A stretch of 64,000 bases of DNA from Acinetobacter sp. Ac_5812 (GTDB taxonomy: Bacteria; Pseudomonadota; Gammaproteobacteria; Pseudomonadales; Moraxellaceae). The notes under the pieces were generated by a model. It worked only from the letters and a program-made list of their open reading frames with translations. It ran no database searches and was not told the DNA's origin. The stretch is taken from the NCBI RefSeq assembly GCF_013072695.1, contig NZ_LXUK01000022.1, positions 124,729 through 188,728 on the forward strand. The letters are read 5' to 3'. Positions within the stretch are counted from its first letter, which is position 1, and every line of letters starts with the position of its first letter. The position numbers and the translations under genes are program-made. Positions 37,114-46,086 of the stretch are shown one piece after another.

Positions 37114-37989
37114 TTAGTAAATTCGCGTGGCATTTTTAAATAAATGCTTTTGTTCAGCAGCCAGCCATTGTTGTGTATCCGTGGTGGTTGCGGTTGTAGT
37201 ATGAAATACAAAATCAGGTTGATAGATATCTAAGTGAAAATAAAGTCGATACAGCTCACCTTCAATCTGTTTCAGTTGGGTCAGGGTATTGGCGTTCTCA
37301 ATTTCAAAATCATCGAGTGAAATTGATTGCTGTAAACGACTACTGATTGTACTAAAACCAATAGAAGAACCATTTAAAGCAACTGAGACTTCATAGCTTT
37401 CAATTGTTTTTAGATCATTTTTAGAATGATCAAGTGGGCCATTTTTCAGTTGCTTTTGTTGTTGTGGAAGACGTGATTGTGCATAAGCCATGTGCTGATC
37501 GCTGATTATCAAGCCACCATCCATAGCTATCATCTGCTGTGTTGCCACATGTTGCATCTGAAAGAGGCGTAAACCTAAAAATAAACCCTGTTGAGCCTGT
37601 TGCCGCCAATCTTCGACATAGGCATGGGAAGGTGAAAACTCTAAAATACTGTTACCGATCGGGTAAAGCTTGGCGGGTTCAGGCCATTGAATATGATTCT
37701 GATAGTTTTGATGCACCTGCCAAGAGAGTAATTCACGCTCTGAATCCCATAAGGTATCGCCAATCCATCCTTGTCGCTCATGTACTGCAGTTTGATTGGC
37801 ATCGATCAGTCGGAGGTCAATGCTGAAAGATTTGGACTGAAACCAGTACACAATGGTTTTTTCATCGGTCATACCATTAAAGAAGCTGATACTTTTACGT
37901 CTAAAACATCCCAGTAAATAGCGGGGTAAGGGCAAGTGATCATCAATTGGCGTTGGCTCAAGTTGCGCGAGTAAGTTGATTAGATTCAT
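37114..37989 (-). CDS. Unrecognised protein coupled to the 2OG dioxygenase
   Basis: A 291-residue soluble protein, no signal peptide. It contains spaced aromatic blocks: VYWFQSKSFSIDLRLIDAN, GWIGDTLWDSERELLSWQVH and YVEDWRQQAQQGLFLGLRLF. The W-x-Q...DLRL pattern hints at a lipocalin-like or other beta-barrel ligand-binding fold, but I cannot name a family. Its start overlaps the dioxygenase stop by 4 nt (ATGA), so the two are translationally coupled and probably act together. It is the last gene of the permease-ATPase-dioxygenase operon. The C-terminus has a Thr-rich stretch near 268-275. Confidence 0.7.
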   Translation of the reverse strand: MNLINLLAQLEPTPIDDHLPLPRYLLGCFRRKSISFFNGMTDEKTIVYWFQSKSFSIDLRLIDANQTAVHERQGWIGDTLWDSERELLSWQVHQNYQNHIQWPEPAKLYPIGNSILEFSPSHAYVEDWRQQAQQGLFLGLRLFQMQHVATQQMIAMDGGLIISDQHMAYAQSRLPQQQKQLKNGPLDHSKNDLKTIESYEVSVALNGSSIGFSTISSRLQQSISLDDFEIENANTLTQLKQIEGELYRLYFHLDIYQPDFVFHTTTATTTDTQQWLAAEQKHLFKNATRIY

Positions 37990-38990
37990 TCACCTGCTCC
38001 TTGTTCATTTAAACCAAAGGAGTACAGCGGACGGGCATTTTCAAGTACCAGCTCGCCTGATTGAATGCGTTGCTTGAGGTACATAAAAGTTTGAGCGGTC
38101 TGATTGAATAGATGCTCACCGCCTTTCATAGGCGGGTATAACGGTGCTTCATTGGGAATCAGTGGCTGAATCAGATAGTCATAATCACAGGAGAAGAACA
38201 GCGGAAAAGAGTAACGTTCTTGCTGCACCCGTCGAACACGATGTTTGGTTGCCAGATAACGACCATTAGATAAGATCTCCATCATATCGCCAATATTCAT
38301 TACCATGGTGTTTTCAATTAAGGGAATATCGATCCATTCACCTTGTTTATTCAGTACCTGTAAACCTTCCGCCGTTGGAAATAACAGGGTAAAACATTCA
38401 TAGTCGGTATGTGCACCAATGCCTGATTGATCTTGTGCCTCAGGATTGTAAGGATAATGAATCAGTCTTAATTGGCTCGGCGCATGCTTTAAATGCGGTT
38501 CAAAAAAGTCTTCATTCAGCTCAAGTGCCAAAGCAAAAGCTTTAAATAGCTGATTACCGATGGCTTTGATATGTTGATAATAATTTAAGACGGTGTGTTT
38601 AAAGTGGGCATCTTCAGGCCATAGTGTTGGTCCGATTAAAGGGCGACGATGCTGCTCACCGAGATAGTCATAATTGATGTCATAGGATTCTTTTAGATCA
38701 TAGACATTGGCTTTGAATTGTTCCTCACCGATTGGCACATAACCACTATGATTTTCGGAAAGACCAATATAATGTTGCATTTTAGTGGCTTGGTCTTGGC
38801 TAAAATAGTGCTGTGCGACATGTTTTAACTGATCGAACAGTTCGGGCTGAAATTGTTCTCCTTGAATGTATAAGAAGCCAACCTCCTTACAGGCTTGATC
38901 AAGTTGCTTGACCACCTGTTTGCGATCTTCTAAACGCTCACTGTTGAGGGGTGAAATATCAATTAAGGGCAACACATAATCATGGTTCAT
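37986..38990 (-). CDS. 2-oxoglutarate/Fe(II)-dependent dioxygenase (isopenicillin N synthase family)
   Basis: A 334-residue oxygenase. The non-haem iron facial triad is H194-x-D196 (GAHTDYECFTLL) and H250 (ATKHRVRR). The 2-oxoglutarate carboxylate motif is R259-x-S261 (RYSFPLFF). The N-terminal domain starts VLPLIDISPL. The ATG at 38990, with GGTGGA upstream, aligns with the family start; a TTG at 39047 would add 19 residues. It sits inside a guanidine-linked ABC operon. Related oxygenases (ethylene-forming enzyme, plant homoarginine hydroxylase) release guanidine from arginine-like substrates, so a guanidine-releasing role is a reasonable inference. Confidence 0.87.
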   Translation of the reverse strand: MNHDYVLPLIDISPLNSERLEDRKQVVKQLDQACKEVGFLYIQGEQFQPELFDQLKHVAQHYFSQDQATKMQHYIGLSENHSGYVPIGEEQFKANVYDLKESYDINYDYLGEQHRRPLIGPTLWPEDAHFKHTVLNYYQHIKAIGNQLFKAFALALELNEDFFEPHLKHAPSQLRLIHYPYNPEAQDQSGIGAHTDYECFTLLFPTAEGLQVLNKQGEWIDIPLIENTMVMNIGDMMEILSNGRYLATKHRVRRVQQERYSFPLFFSCDYDYLIQPLIPNEAPLYPPMKGGEHLFNQTAQTFMYLKQRIQSGELVLENARPLYSFGLNEQGAGE

Positions 38991-39055
38991 GAGATCCACC
39001 ATTGGCTGGTCGTCCAGCAATAAATGAAGCAGATTGGGTCGTCCCAAACGCTATT

Positions 39056-39934
39056 TTATTTCTGTGTACTCATTTGGGTCATACGTGGAATTTTAGGTAA
39101 ATCTTGTAGTGCAGGGTCGAGTTGTTCCTCTTGGTGATGTACCAACAGATCAACCCGCTGCCGTAATTGTTTAAATTCAGGCGAATGCATCAGTTCCATG
39201 CTTCGTGGGCGTGGTAGATTGACCTCGATAATCTCTTTGATCTCGCCCGGATTGGCTTTTAAGGCCACAATACGATCTGCCAATAAAATGGCTTCATCCA
39301 TATCATGCGTGACAAATAATATGGTGATATCAATGTTTTGCCACAAGTCCATCAAATGCTTTTGCATCTTTTGTCGGGTATAGGGATCGAGTGCACCAAA
39401 AGGTTCATCCATGAGTAAAATTTTGGGTTCATTGACCAAGGCACGGGCAATGGCGACACGCTGTTTCATCCCACCAGAAAGTTCATGTGGGAACTGATTT
39501 TCATATTTTTCTAAGCCAATAATATTAATCCACTCACGTGCCATTTCTTCGGCACGGGTTTGACTGATACCTTTCATCAAAGGGCCAAACATCACATTTT
39601 CTTTGACGGTTTTCCATGGAAATAAGGTATAGCCTTGAAACACCATGCCACGTTCTGAACTCGGGCCTTTAATCTTTTGCCCCTCAACCAGAACCTCACC
39701 ACTGTGGTAGTCATCTAGACCTGCAATCACACGACTTAAGGTTGATTTTCCACAGCCGGAAGGACCAATCACACAGACAAACTCACGTTTATGAATACGC
39801 AAATCAATTTGGTTCAGCACGATTCGTTCAGATGGGCCATGCTGAAAAATTTGCGTCAGTTGCTTGGTTTCCAACATCACGGGACGCGCATAAATATGCT
39901 CAAAATAGGCTTTGGCATCAAAATTATCCGTCAT
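39056..39934 (-). CDS. ABC transporter ATPase (nitrate/taurine type)
   Basis: A 292-residue ATPase with Walker [10 protein letters not shown], signature [15 protein letters not shown], Walker [14 protein letters not shown] and H-loop [10 protein letters not shown]. It belongs to the SsuB/TauB/NrtD group. An N-terminal extension of ~20 residues ([20 protein letters not shown]) precedes the domain. The ATG at 39934 has AGGAGT 6 nt upstream and lies 2 nt after the permease stop. It likely powers uptake with the permease and the lipoprotein encoded at 35956-36987. Confidence 0.92.
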   Translation of the reverse strand: MTDNFDAKAYFEHIYARPVMLETKQLTQIFQHGPSERIVLNQIDLRIHKREFVCVIGPSGCGKSTLSRVIAGLDDYHSGEVLVEGQKIKGPSSERGMVFQGYTLFPWKTVKENVMFGPLMKGISQTRAEEMAREWINIIGLEKYENQFPHELSGGMKQRVAIARALVNEPKILLMDEPFGALDPYTRQKMQKHLMDLWQNIDITILFVTHDMDEAILLADRIVALKANPGEIKEIIEVNLPRPRSMELMHSPEFKQLRQRVDLLVHHQEEQLDPALQDLPKIPRMTQMSTQK

Positions 39935-39936
39935 AT

Positions 39937-40872
39937 TTATACTCCTTTTTTCCATTTAAACAGTGTGCTGCCGAGTTTCATTAAAATCAAATCACACAAC
40001 AGTCCAATCACCCCGATAATCAGGATGGCGGCATAAACATTGTCAAAGTTCTGATAACGCGCTTGTTGAGTAATGAACCAGGTAATTCCTGAGGTGGCAC
40101 CGATCAGTTCCGACACAATCAGATAGGTCCATGCCCAACCGAGCAACACACGTTGATCACGATATATATCGGGTAATGCAGCAGGAATCACCACATGAAA
40201 CAGACTTTTGAGCTTATTGGTTCCCAGCGTATAACCTGCTTCAACCAAACCGCGATCAACCATTCGAGTGGTATTGGCAATGATCAGAATTTGCTGAAAT
40301 AAGGTACCAATCACAATAATGGCAATTTTCGGGGCATCATTAATGCCTAAAATCGCCACTGCTAATGCCCCAAAGGCAGGTGCTGGCAGGTAGCGAAAGA
40401 ACTCGACAAAGGGTTCAGTCAGCTTGGAAATGGTATTGGAAAAGCCACACAGGATGCCCAATGGCACACCGATCAATGAAGAGATAAAAAACGCTGTAAA
40501 TACAATCTTGATACTGTGCCATAGACTTTGATGCAACCACGGCGCGTCGGCCTGTTGAGGAGGTGTGGTAAAAGAGGTAAATAAGGCCTTCGCCACTTGA
40601 TGCGGTGCAGGCAAATAAATGGGATTGACCAGAATACCTGTAGGCGGTGTTTTGCCTTGATTGACGGCATCTTGTGCCTCTGCATAATAAGCCTGCTTAT
40701 CTATTCGGGTGCCTGCCTGTAGATAAGTGGCTGAGCCTGCATTGATAATTTGAACTTGTGGATGCCAGATAAAAGGTAAGTAACTGACACAGCTCCAGAT
40801 CAGAATGGGAATTAGAAAAGACCCCAAACCCAAATAAAGCTTTTTCCTTTTTGACAGTACTGAATGATGCAT
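39937..40872 (-). CDS. ABC transporter permease (nitrate/taurine type) with N-terminal periplasmic insert
   Basis: A 311-residue BPD-type inner-membrane permease. The EAA loop is EAGYTLGTNKLKSLFHVVIP. After the first membrane segment there is a hydrophilic stretch of ~60 residues (HPQVQIINAGSATYLQAGTR to QGKTPPTGILVNPIYLPAPH) that SsuC/TauC-type permeases lack or have much shorter. First gene of the four-gene operon; a paired GTATTAC element lies just upstream. Confidence 0.88.
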   Translation of the reverse strand: MHHSVLSKRKKLYLGLGSFLIPILIWSCVSYLPFIWHPQVQIINAGSATYLQAGTRIDKQAYYAEAQDAVNQGKTPPTGILVNPIYLPAPHQVAKALFTSFTTPPQQADAPWLHQSLWHSIKIVFTAFFISSLIGVPLGILCGFSNTISKLTEPFVEFFRYLPAPAFGALAVAILGINDAPKIAIIVIGTLFQQILIIANTTRMVDRGLVEAGYTLGTNKLKSLFHVVIPAALPDIYRDQRVLLGWAWTYLIVSELIGATSGITWFITQQARYQNFDNVYAAILIIGVIGLLCDLILMKLGSTLFKWKKGV

Positions 40873-40887
40873 AGGTGCACACCCGTA

Positions 40888-40915
40888 GTAATACTAATTG
40901 AATAAAACGTAATAC
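40888..40915 (-). promoter_or_regulatory. Paired GTATTAC element upstream of the permease operon
   Basis: On the minus strand GTATTAC lies at 40915-40909 and 40894-40888, 21 bp apart, oriented as in the other two elements. It ends 16 nt before the permease ATG. Confidence 0.62.
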
Positions 40916-41042
40916 TAAATAGCAAGTTTGATGCCAGTACTGAGCTTAAAAGGGCAAATCATGATGAGTTGTTTTGCGTTGAGGATAGGATAGGCACTTT
41001 TCCATGCTTTTAACGGGTTTGTGCCTATCTGTAATCAAGTCT

Positions 41043-41297
41043 TTAATGCTTGAATAGATTCAGGTTATGGAATTTAATCAGCAGTTGATCAGGAGATTCA
41101 ACCCACGCTGGGTCAGGCTGAATACAATCGATGGGACAGACAGCGAGACAGGTGGGTGCTGTGTAGAAACCGATGCATTCAGTGCAACGTTGTGGATCAA
41201 TTTCATAGACTTTTGCACCTTCATTAATCGCTTGATTAGGACATTCAGGCAAACACATATCGCAATTGATACATGCATTGGTAATGATGAGTGTCAT
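41043..41297 (-). CDS. YfhL-like 2[4Fe-4S] ferredoxin
   Basis: An 84-residue ferredoxin with two cluster motifs: CINCDMCLPECPN and CTECIGFYTAPTCLAVCPIDC. The second has the extra loop between cysteines typical of the YfhL/alvin type. The ATG at 41297 follows the trhP stop by 1 nt, so the two genes are co-transcribed. This pairing suggests the ferredoxin supplies electrons to, or works with, TrhP; that is inference. Confidence 0.88.
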   Translation of the reverse strand: MTLIITNACINCDMCLPECPNQAINEGAKVYEIDPQRCTECIGFYTAPTCLAVCPIDCIQPDPAWVESPDQLLIKFHNLNLFKH

Positions 41298-41298
41298 C

Positions 41299-42666
41299 TT
41301 AATCAGCCGAATAGGCCAAAGCCGCAGATCGTAACTCGGTTGTGGCATGAGGCAGATTACGAATCAACAGTGCATATTCAATATCGACCTCTGAGGAAAA
41401 TGGAATTTCCACGATATGGCCTGAACCCTTGGCACTTTCAATGGCATTGCCTTTAAGGTCGCGCATCTGTTCTAATTTGAAGTTGATATTACCTTTGGTT
41501 GTCATTAGCTCAAGTGAATCACCAATCACAAAACGGTTTTTAACCTCAATGCGAATATGGTCGCCATGACGTGCAATGACTTCACCGCAAAATTGTTGAT
41601 AGTCAAAATGCGATGAACCATCGGTATAATTTTGATAATCGCTATGCACATGGCGGCGCAAGAAGCCTTCGGTATAACCACGGTTCGCCAAACCTTCTAG
41701 TTGAGTCATCAAGCTAGGATCAAATTCATTACCTATCAGTGCATCATCAATGGCTTTACGATAAATCTGTGCCGTACGGGCACAATAAAAATAAGATTTG
41801 GTTCGACCTTCAATCTTTAAAGAAGCAACACCCATTTGAGTCAGACGATCTACATGTTGCACCGCGCGGAGGTCTTTAGAATTCATAAAATAAGTGCCGT
41901 GCTCATCTTCTTCAGCGGCAAACATCTCTTCATCATGACGCTGCACCAAAACACTTTGCGACGTATCCGTCGTTTTTGATGGCTGTGAGCAACACTGCTG
42001 TTGAGTATCGACTGGTTGAACAGGAATCACGTCCCCATTGGCATCTTCTTGCGCAGTGTGGATTTTATAGTCCCAACGACAGGCATTGGTACAGGCACCT
42101 TGATTGGCATCACGTTTATTCATATAACCCGATAACAGGCAACGACCTGAATAGGCCATACACAGTGCACCATGTACGAACACTTCCAGTTCAATGTCTG
42201 GGACATGGTTCTGGATTTCTTCGATTTCTTCCAGTGAGAGTTCTCGTGACAAGATCACCCGACTTAAACCATAGTCTTGCCAGAATTTTACCGTGGCCCA
42301 GTTAATGGCATTGGCTTGTACCGAGAGATGAATCTGCATCTCAGGAAAATGTTCACGTACCAACATAATCAAACCGGGATCAGACATAATCAGCGCATCG
42401 GGCTGCATGGCAATAATCGGTTCAATGTCGCGGATAAAGTTTTTCAGTTTGCTGTTATGCGGCTGGATATTCACCACCACATAAAACTTTTTGCCTAAGG
42501 CATGCGCCTCATCAATCCCGATTTTTAAATTGTCATGGTCAAATTCATTGTTCCGCACGCGTAAGCTATAGCGGGGTTGGCCTGCATAGACCGCATCGGC
42601 ACCATAAGCAAAGGCATAACGCATATTTTTAAGTGAACCAGCAGGAGAGAGTAATTCAGTATTCAT
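41299..42666 (-). CDS. trhP: tRNA 5-hydroxyuridine modification protein P (U32 peptidase family)
   Basis: A 455-residue U32-family protein equivalent to E. coli YegQ/TrhP (453 residues). It is needed to make 5-hydroxyuridine at tRNA position 34. Signatures are LLSPAGSLKNMRYAFAYGAD, EVFVHGALCMAYSGRCLLSG, MNKRDANQGACTNACRWDY and LRAVQHVDRLTQMGVASLKI. The cysteines in the central block probably bind an Fe-S cluster. A variable Gln/Cys/Ser-rich loop lies near residues 220-240. It forms an operon with the ferredoxin. Confidence 0.92.
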   Translation of the reverse strand: MNTELLSPAGSLKNMRYAFAYGADAVYAGQPRYSLRVRNNEFDHDNLKIGIDEAHALGKKFYVVVNIQPHNSKLKNFIRDIEPIIAMQPDALIMSDPGLIMLVREHFPEMQIHLSVQANAINWATVKFWQDYGLSRVILSRELSLEEIEEIQNHVPDIELEVFVHGALCMAYSGRCLLSGYMNKRDANQGACTNACRWDYKIHTAQEDANGDVIPVQPVDTQQQCCSQPSKTTDTSQSVLVQRHDEEMFAAEEDEHGTYFMNSKDLRAVQHVDRLTQMGVASLKIEGRTKSYFYCARTAQIYRKAIDDALIGNEFDPSLMTQLEGLANRGYTEGFLRRHVHSDYQNYTDGSSHFDYQQFCGEVIARHGDHIRIEVKNRFVIGDSLELMTTKGNINFKLEQMRDLKGNAIESAKGSGHIVEIPFSSEVDIEYALLIRNLPHATTELRSAALAYSAD

Positions 42667-42780
42667 AATGCAAAAAAAGGCATATAAAAAATAAGGAATT
42701 ATTCTAGAAAGTTCAGATTAAGGATTCAACCTAGTGTTTTGCTCAGGATTTTATAGACATTAATGGAAAATCTAGGCCAT

Positions 42781-42806
42781 AAAAAAGCACCCGAAGGTGC
42801 TTTTTG
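42781..42806 (-). terminator. Rho-independent terminator after glycine-zipper gene
   Basis: AAAAAGCACC / GGTGCTTTTT stem with a CGAA loop; T run on the minus strand. Confidence 0.9.
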
Positions 42807-42808
42807 AA

Positions 42809-43237
42809 TTAGTGATGACGATGCTTTCTTTTCTTCTTGTATTTCTTAGATTGGTAATTGTCATAGTCGCGGTCTTGTCCGACTTTACGGCCTAGAGCAG
42901 AACCACCCGCTGCACCAGCAGCAGCACCAATATAACCACCAGTCGTGCCACCCAGGTTTTTACCGACAGTATAACCACCAACACCACCTAGACCACCACC
43001 AATGGCAGCTTCAGTGCGGGTACGTTTGCTACTTGCAGCTGCAGCGCCGCCAGCACCACCGAGAGCAGAACCAATCATTGCGCCGCTGTTTCCACCCATT
43101 TCTTTACCAATCGCAGTACCGACCACGCTACCAAGCGCAGACGTTGCAGCAACACGGGTTGCATTATCAGCATGAGCAGCAGTAACCAATGATGAGCTCG
43201 CAAAAATAGCAGCACATAACCAAGCATTTAATTTCAT
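42809..43237 (-). CDS. Glycine-zipper envelope protein
   Basis: A 142-residue exported protein with a signal peptide ending SLVTAAHA. The mature part is nearly all glycine zippers (GSALGGAGGAAAASS, GGGLGGVGGYTVGKNLGG, GAAAGAAGGSALGRKVG), predicted to pack as transmembrane or amphipathic helices. It ends in a Lys/Arg/His-rich tail (KKYKKKRKHRHH). The family includes outer-membrane-associated small proteins; no precise role can be given. Single gene. Confidence 0.8.
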   Translation of the reverse strand: MKLNAWLCAAIFASSSLVTAAHADNATRVAATSALGSVVGTAIGKEMGGNSGAMIGSALGGAGGAAAASSKRTRTEAAIGGGLGGVGGYTVGKNLGGTTGGYIGAAAGAAGGSALGRKVGQDRDYDNYQSKKYKKKRKHRHH

Positions 43238-43429
43238 TTTTGACTCCGTGTCCGAAATAAAGCGGACCTCTTTTTCATGGCTGCAAATGTAACAAAGTTT
43301 GAGTATGAAAGTGTGGAGAAGCTTTTCTGAATTATTACTCTTTGGTTTCTGGATTGTAGTGTTATGTTGCTGAGCTTAGAGGAGAATGCGCGTAAGATAC
43401 GATTAAACAATAAGATCGTTAAACCTTGC

Positions 43430-43471
43430 AAAAAAAAATGAAACCTTATTTTAAGGCTCCATTCATTTTTT
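43430..43471 (-). terminator. Terminator after YiaAB gene
   Basis: On the minus strand AATGGAGCCTTA and TAAGGTTTCATT form a long stem with a 3-nt loop and some G-T pairs, followed by eight T. Confidence 0.82.
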
Positions 43472-43473
43472 AA

Positions 43474-43941
43474 TTAATCTAAGGATTCATCTTTCGCAGT
43501 TTGCTCTTCGTGTTTGAACTGACGTGGATTGAGTTCAGTCTGCAGACGCTGATAGTTTAAGTCACGAATATTCTTTTGGGTTGCCACCACGCCAAACAGA
43601 CTCAATAAAAAGGACATGATGTAAAAGCCTTTTTCACTCATGCTCAGTTCGGCATTCCATAAGCTCACCAATAAAAGACCAATACATAGGGCCATCGAAG
43701 CCCAACAGAGTCCATAATAAATCGCCGTAACAGGAATCCCTTCCAGTTGATCACGCACGGTTTTCTGCAAAGAAGCTGCGGAAAAAAGTCCATACAGCAA
43801 GATCACGAGATAATAACCTTTTTCATGCAAAGGCATATTGGCATTCCAGAGGCCGATCATAAAGCCTACACCACCTGCGAGTAATGCCACCCAACTCGCA
43901 GCGATAAAGGCAGAGGTGGGACGGTTTATAGAATTATTCAT
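43474..43941 (-). CDS. YiaA/YiaB-family inner-membrane protein
   Basis: A 155-residue protein with two copies of a two-helix module. Each has a conserved SW/WASMA start, a G-x-GLWNAxxxxxEKGYY-like turn and a following helix ending in QK-(V/I)RD. Four membrane segments in all, with a charged C-terminal tail. The YiaAB family is widely distributed and uncharacterised. It is divergent from prfA and has a strong terminator. Confidence 0.85.
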   Translation of the reverse strand: MNNSINRPTSAFIAASWVALLAGGVGFMIGLWNANMPLHEKGYYLVILLYGLFSAASLQKTVRDQLEGIPVTAIYYGLCWASMALCIGLLLVSLWNAELSMSEKGFYIMSFLLSLFGVVATQKNIRDLNYQRLQTELNPRQFKHEEQTAKDESLD

Positions 43942-44179
43942 AAATTATCCTATTGTTTTATCTTTCTATTTGTCTTGCATTATTTATATATAAGCCTTGG
44001 TCAGAGAACAAGCACTGAGAACTAAAACTGAACAATTTGTGATGAAATGGGTGTGGAATAGTAAGTTCCCCTGATTCTCTATGTCTTTTAAGCAGTAGAG
44101 TCTGTAAACTATGCGCAATTTTTTGATTTTGCTCGTGCTTCGTCGGCACTGAGTCTTTAGATTTTGAGATATTCCACCC

Positions 44180-45268
44180 ATGAAAGCATCACTCCGTTTA
44201 AGACTCGATCAACTTTGTGATCGTCACGAAGAGCTGACTGCATTACTCGCTGATGTAGAAGTAATTTCGGACAATAAACGTTTTCGTAAATTGTCTCGTG
44301 AACATAATGATTTAACTGAAATCACTGAGGTTTGGAGCAAATATCGTCAAGCGGAAGAAGATATCGAAACGGCTGAAACGATGAAATCAGATCCTGATTT
44401 TAAAGACATGGCCGAGGAAGAAATCAAAGAAAATAAAGCACTTTTGGTTGCGCTTGAAGAGCAGTTAAATGTGTTGATGATTCCGAAAGATCCAAATGAC
44501 GCCAACGCAGCCTATCTTGAGGTTCGTGCGGGTACAGGCGGTGATGAAGCAGCGATCTTTTCGGGCGATTTATTCCGTATGTATAGCAAATACGCTGAAA
44601 CACAAGGTTGGCGTATTGAAGTGCTTTCTGAAAATGAAGGTGAGCATGGCGGTTATAAAGAGATCATTTGCCGTATTGATGGCGAAGGTGTTTATGGTCG
44701 TTTGAAATTTGAAAGTGGTGCGCACCGTGTACAACGTGTTCCTGCGACTGAATCACAGGGCCGTGTACATACTTCGGCTTGTACGGTTGCGATTCTGCCA
44801 GAAGTCGATGTAGACACTACAGTTGAAATTAATCCTGCCGATTTGCGTATTGATACTTACCGTGCATCAGGTGCAGGTGGTCAGCATATTAACAAAACCG
44901 ATTCAGCGGTTCGTATTACCCATATCCCATCAGGTGTAGTGGTGGAATGTCAGGAAGAGCGTTCACAGCACAAGAACAAAGCCAAAGCGATGGCGTTGTT
45001 AGTCTCACGTTTAGAAAATGCCAAGCGTGCAGCGGCTGATGCAGCAACTTCAGAAATGCGCCGTGACTTGGTCGGCTCTGGTGATCGTTCAGAGCGTATT
45101 CGTACCTATAACTATCCACAAGGTCGTATGACTGACCATCGTATCAACCTGACTTTATATAAGTTAGATGCGATTATGGAAGGTGATTTAACCGAATTGC
45201 TAGATAGCTTACATCGTGAATATCAAGCGGATCAGTTGGCGATGCTTGCACAGGAAAATGGCGGCTAA
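44180..45268 (+). CDS. prfA: Peptide chain release factor 1
   Basis: Reads UAA and UAG and triggers peptide release on the ribosome. It has 362 residues. The codon-recognition PAT motif is VPATESQ near 187. The catalytic GGQ is in [15 protein letters not shown] near 233, with the nearby ARRAKAM-equivalent [11 protein letters not shown]. It overlaps the prmC start by 1 nt (TAATG), so the enzyme that methylates its GGQ glutamine is made with it. Confidence 0.98.
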   Translation: MKASLRLRLDQLCDRHEELTALLADVEVISDNKRFRKLSREHNDLTEITEVWSKYRQAEEDIETAETMKSDPDFKDMAEEEIKENKALLVALEEQLNVLMIPKDPNDANAAYLEVRAGTGGDEAAIFSGDLFRMYSKYAETQGWRIEVLSENEGEHGGYKEIICRIDGEGVYGRLKFESGAHRVQRVPATESQGRVHTSACTVAILPEVDVDTTVEINPADLRIDTYRASGAGGQHINKTDSAVRITHIPSGVVVECQEERSQHKNKAKAMALLVSRLENAKRAAADAATSEMRRDLVGSGDRSERIRTYNYPQGRMTDHRINLTLYKLDAIMEGDLTELLDSLHREYQADQLAMLAQENGG

Positions 45269-46086
45269 TGAATATTGCTCAAGCCTTAGAAATCAAAGGT
45301 GAAATTGATAGCTATGAACGTCAAGAGGCGGCGTGGCTACTCGAACATATTTTGGGAATCAATGCCTTAGAACTTAAATTAAGACTTGAGCAAGAACTGA
45401 CGGAAATACAAGAGCAAGCTTATTTAGACGGGCTGGCTCGTATCGAACAAGGTGAACCTTTGGCCTATGTCACAGGTTCACAACCGTTTTGGACGCTCGA
45501 TTTAAAAGTTACCCATGACACTTTAGTGCCGCGTCCCGATACCGAAATCCTTGTGGAAACGGTATTAAAACTGCCATTAAGTTCACAAGCCAATATTGTT
45601 GACCTAGGTACAGGAACAGGTGCAATTGCTTTGGCACTTGCGAGTGAACGTCCACAATGGCAAGTGACTGCAACTGATATCTATGCCCCGACTTTAGAGG
45701 TGGCACAGGACAATGCGGTTCGACATGGTCTCATGCAGGTGAAGTTTGCCTGTGGTGCTTGGTTTGAGGCTTTAGAACAACAACAATTTGATTTGATTGT
45801 ATCCAATCCGCCGTATATTGATCCTGACGATGTACATATGCAAAAGCTCAAGTCAGAACCTGAGCGTGCATTAATTGCAGATAAGCAGGGCATGGCGGAT
45901 ATTGAGATCATCATTACCCAAGGTAAAGACTGGCTTAAACCGAATGGCTGGATTGTACTTGAACATGGTTATGACCAAGGTCAAGCAGTACGTGATATTT
46001 TTGAACAACACGGTTTTGAGCAGATTCAGACCATTCAGGACTATGGCGGAAATGATCGTGTTAGCCTAGGACGAAAATCAGTTTAA
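45268..46086 (+). CDS. prmC: Release factor glutamine methyltransferase
   Basis: Methylates the GGQ glutamine of RF1 and RF2 using SAM. It has 272 residues. An N-terminal helical domain binds the release factor. The SAM loop is VDLGTGTGAIALALA and the catalytic NPPY is at about 180-183 (SNPPYIDPDDV). The downstream end overlaps the convergent PaiB-like gene by 4 nt. Confidence 0.96.
   Translation: MNIAQALEIKGEIDSYERQEAAWLLEHILGINALELKLRLEQELTEIQEQAYLDGLARIEQGEPLAYVTGSQPFWTLDLKVTHDTLVPRPDTEILVETVLKLPLSSQANIVDLGTGTGAIALALASERPQWQVTATDIYAPTLEVAQDNAVRHGLMQVKFACGAWFEALEQQQFDLIVSNPPYIDPDDVHMQKLKSEPERALIADKQGMADIEIIITQGKDWLKPNGWIVLEHGYDQGQAVRDIFEQHGFEQIQTIQDYGGNDRVSLGRKSV

Noticed and set aside
40697..40882. 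Out-of-frame ORF at the start of the permease gene
   Set aside because: Overlaps the permease N-terminus, which has the correct frame and good similarity.
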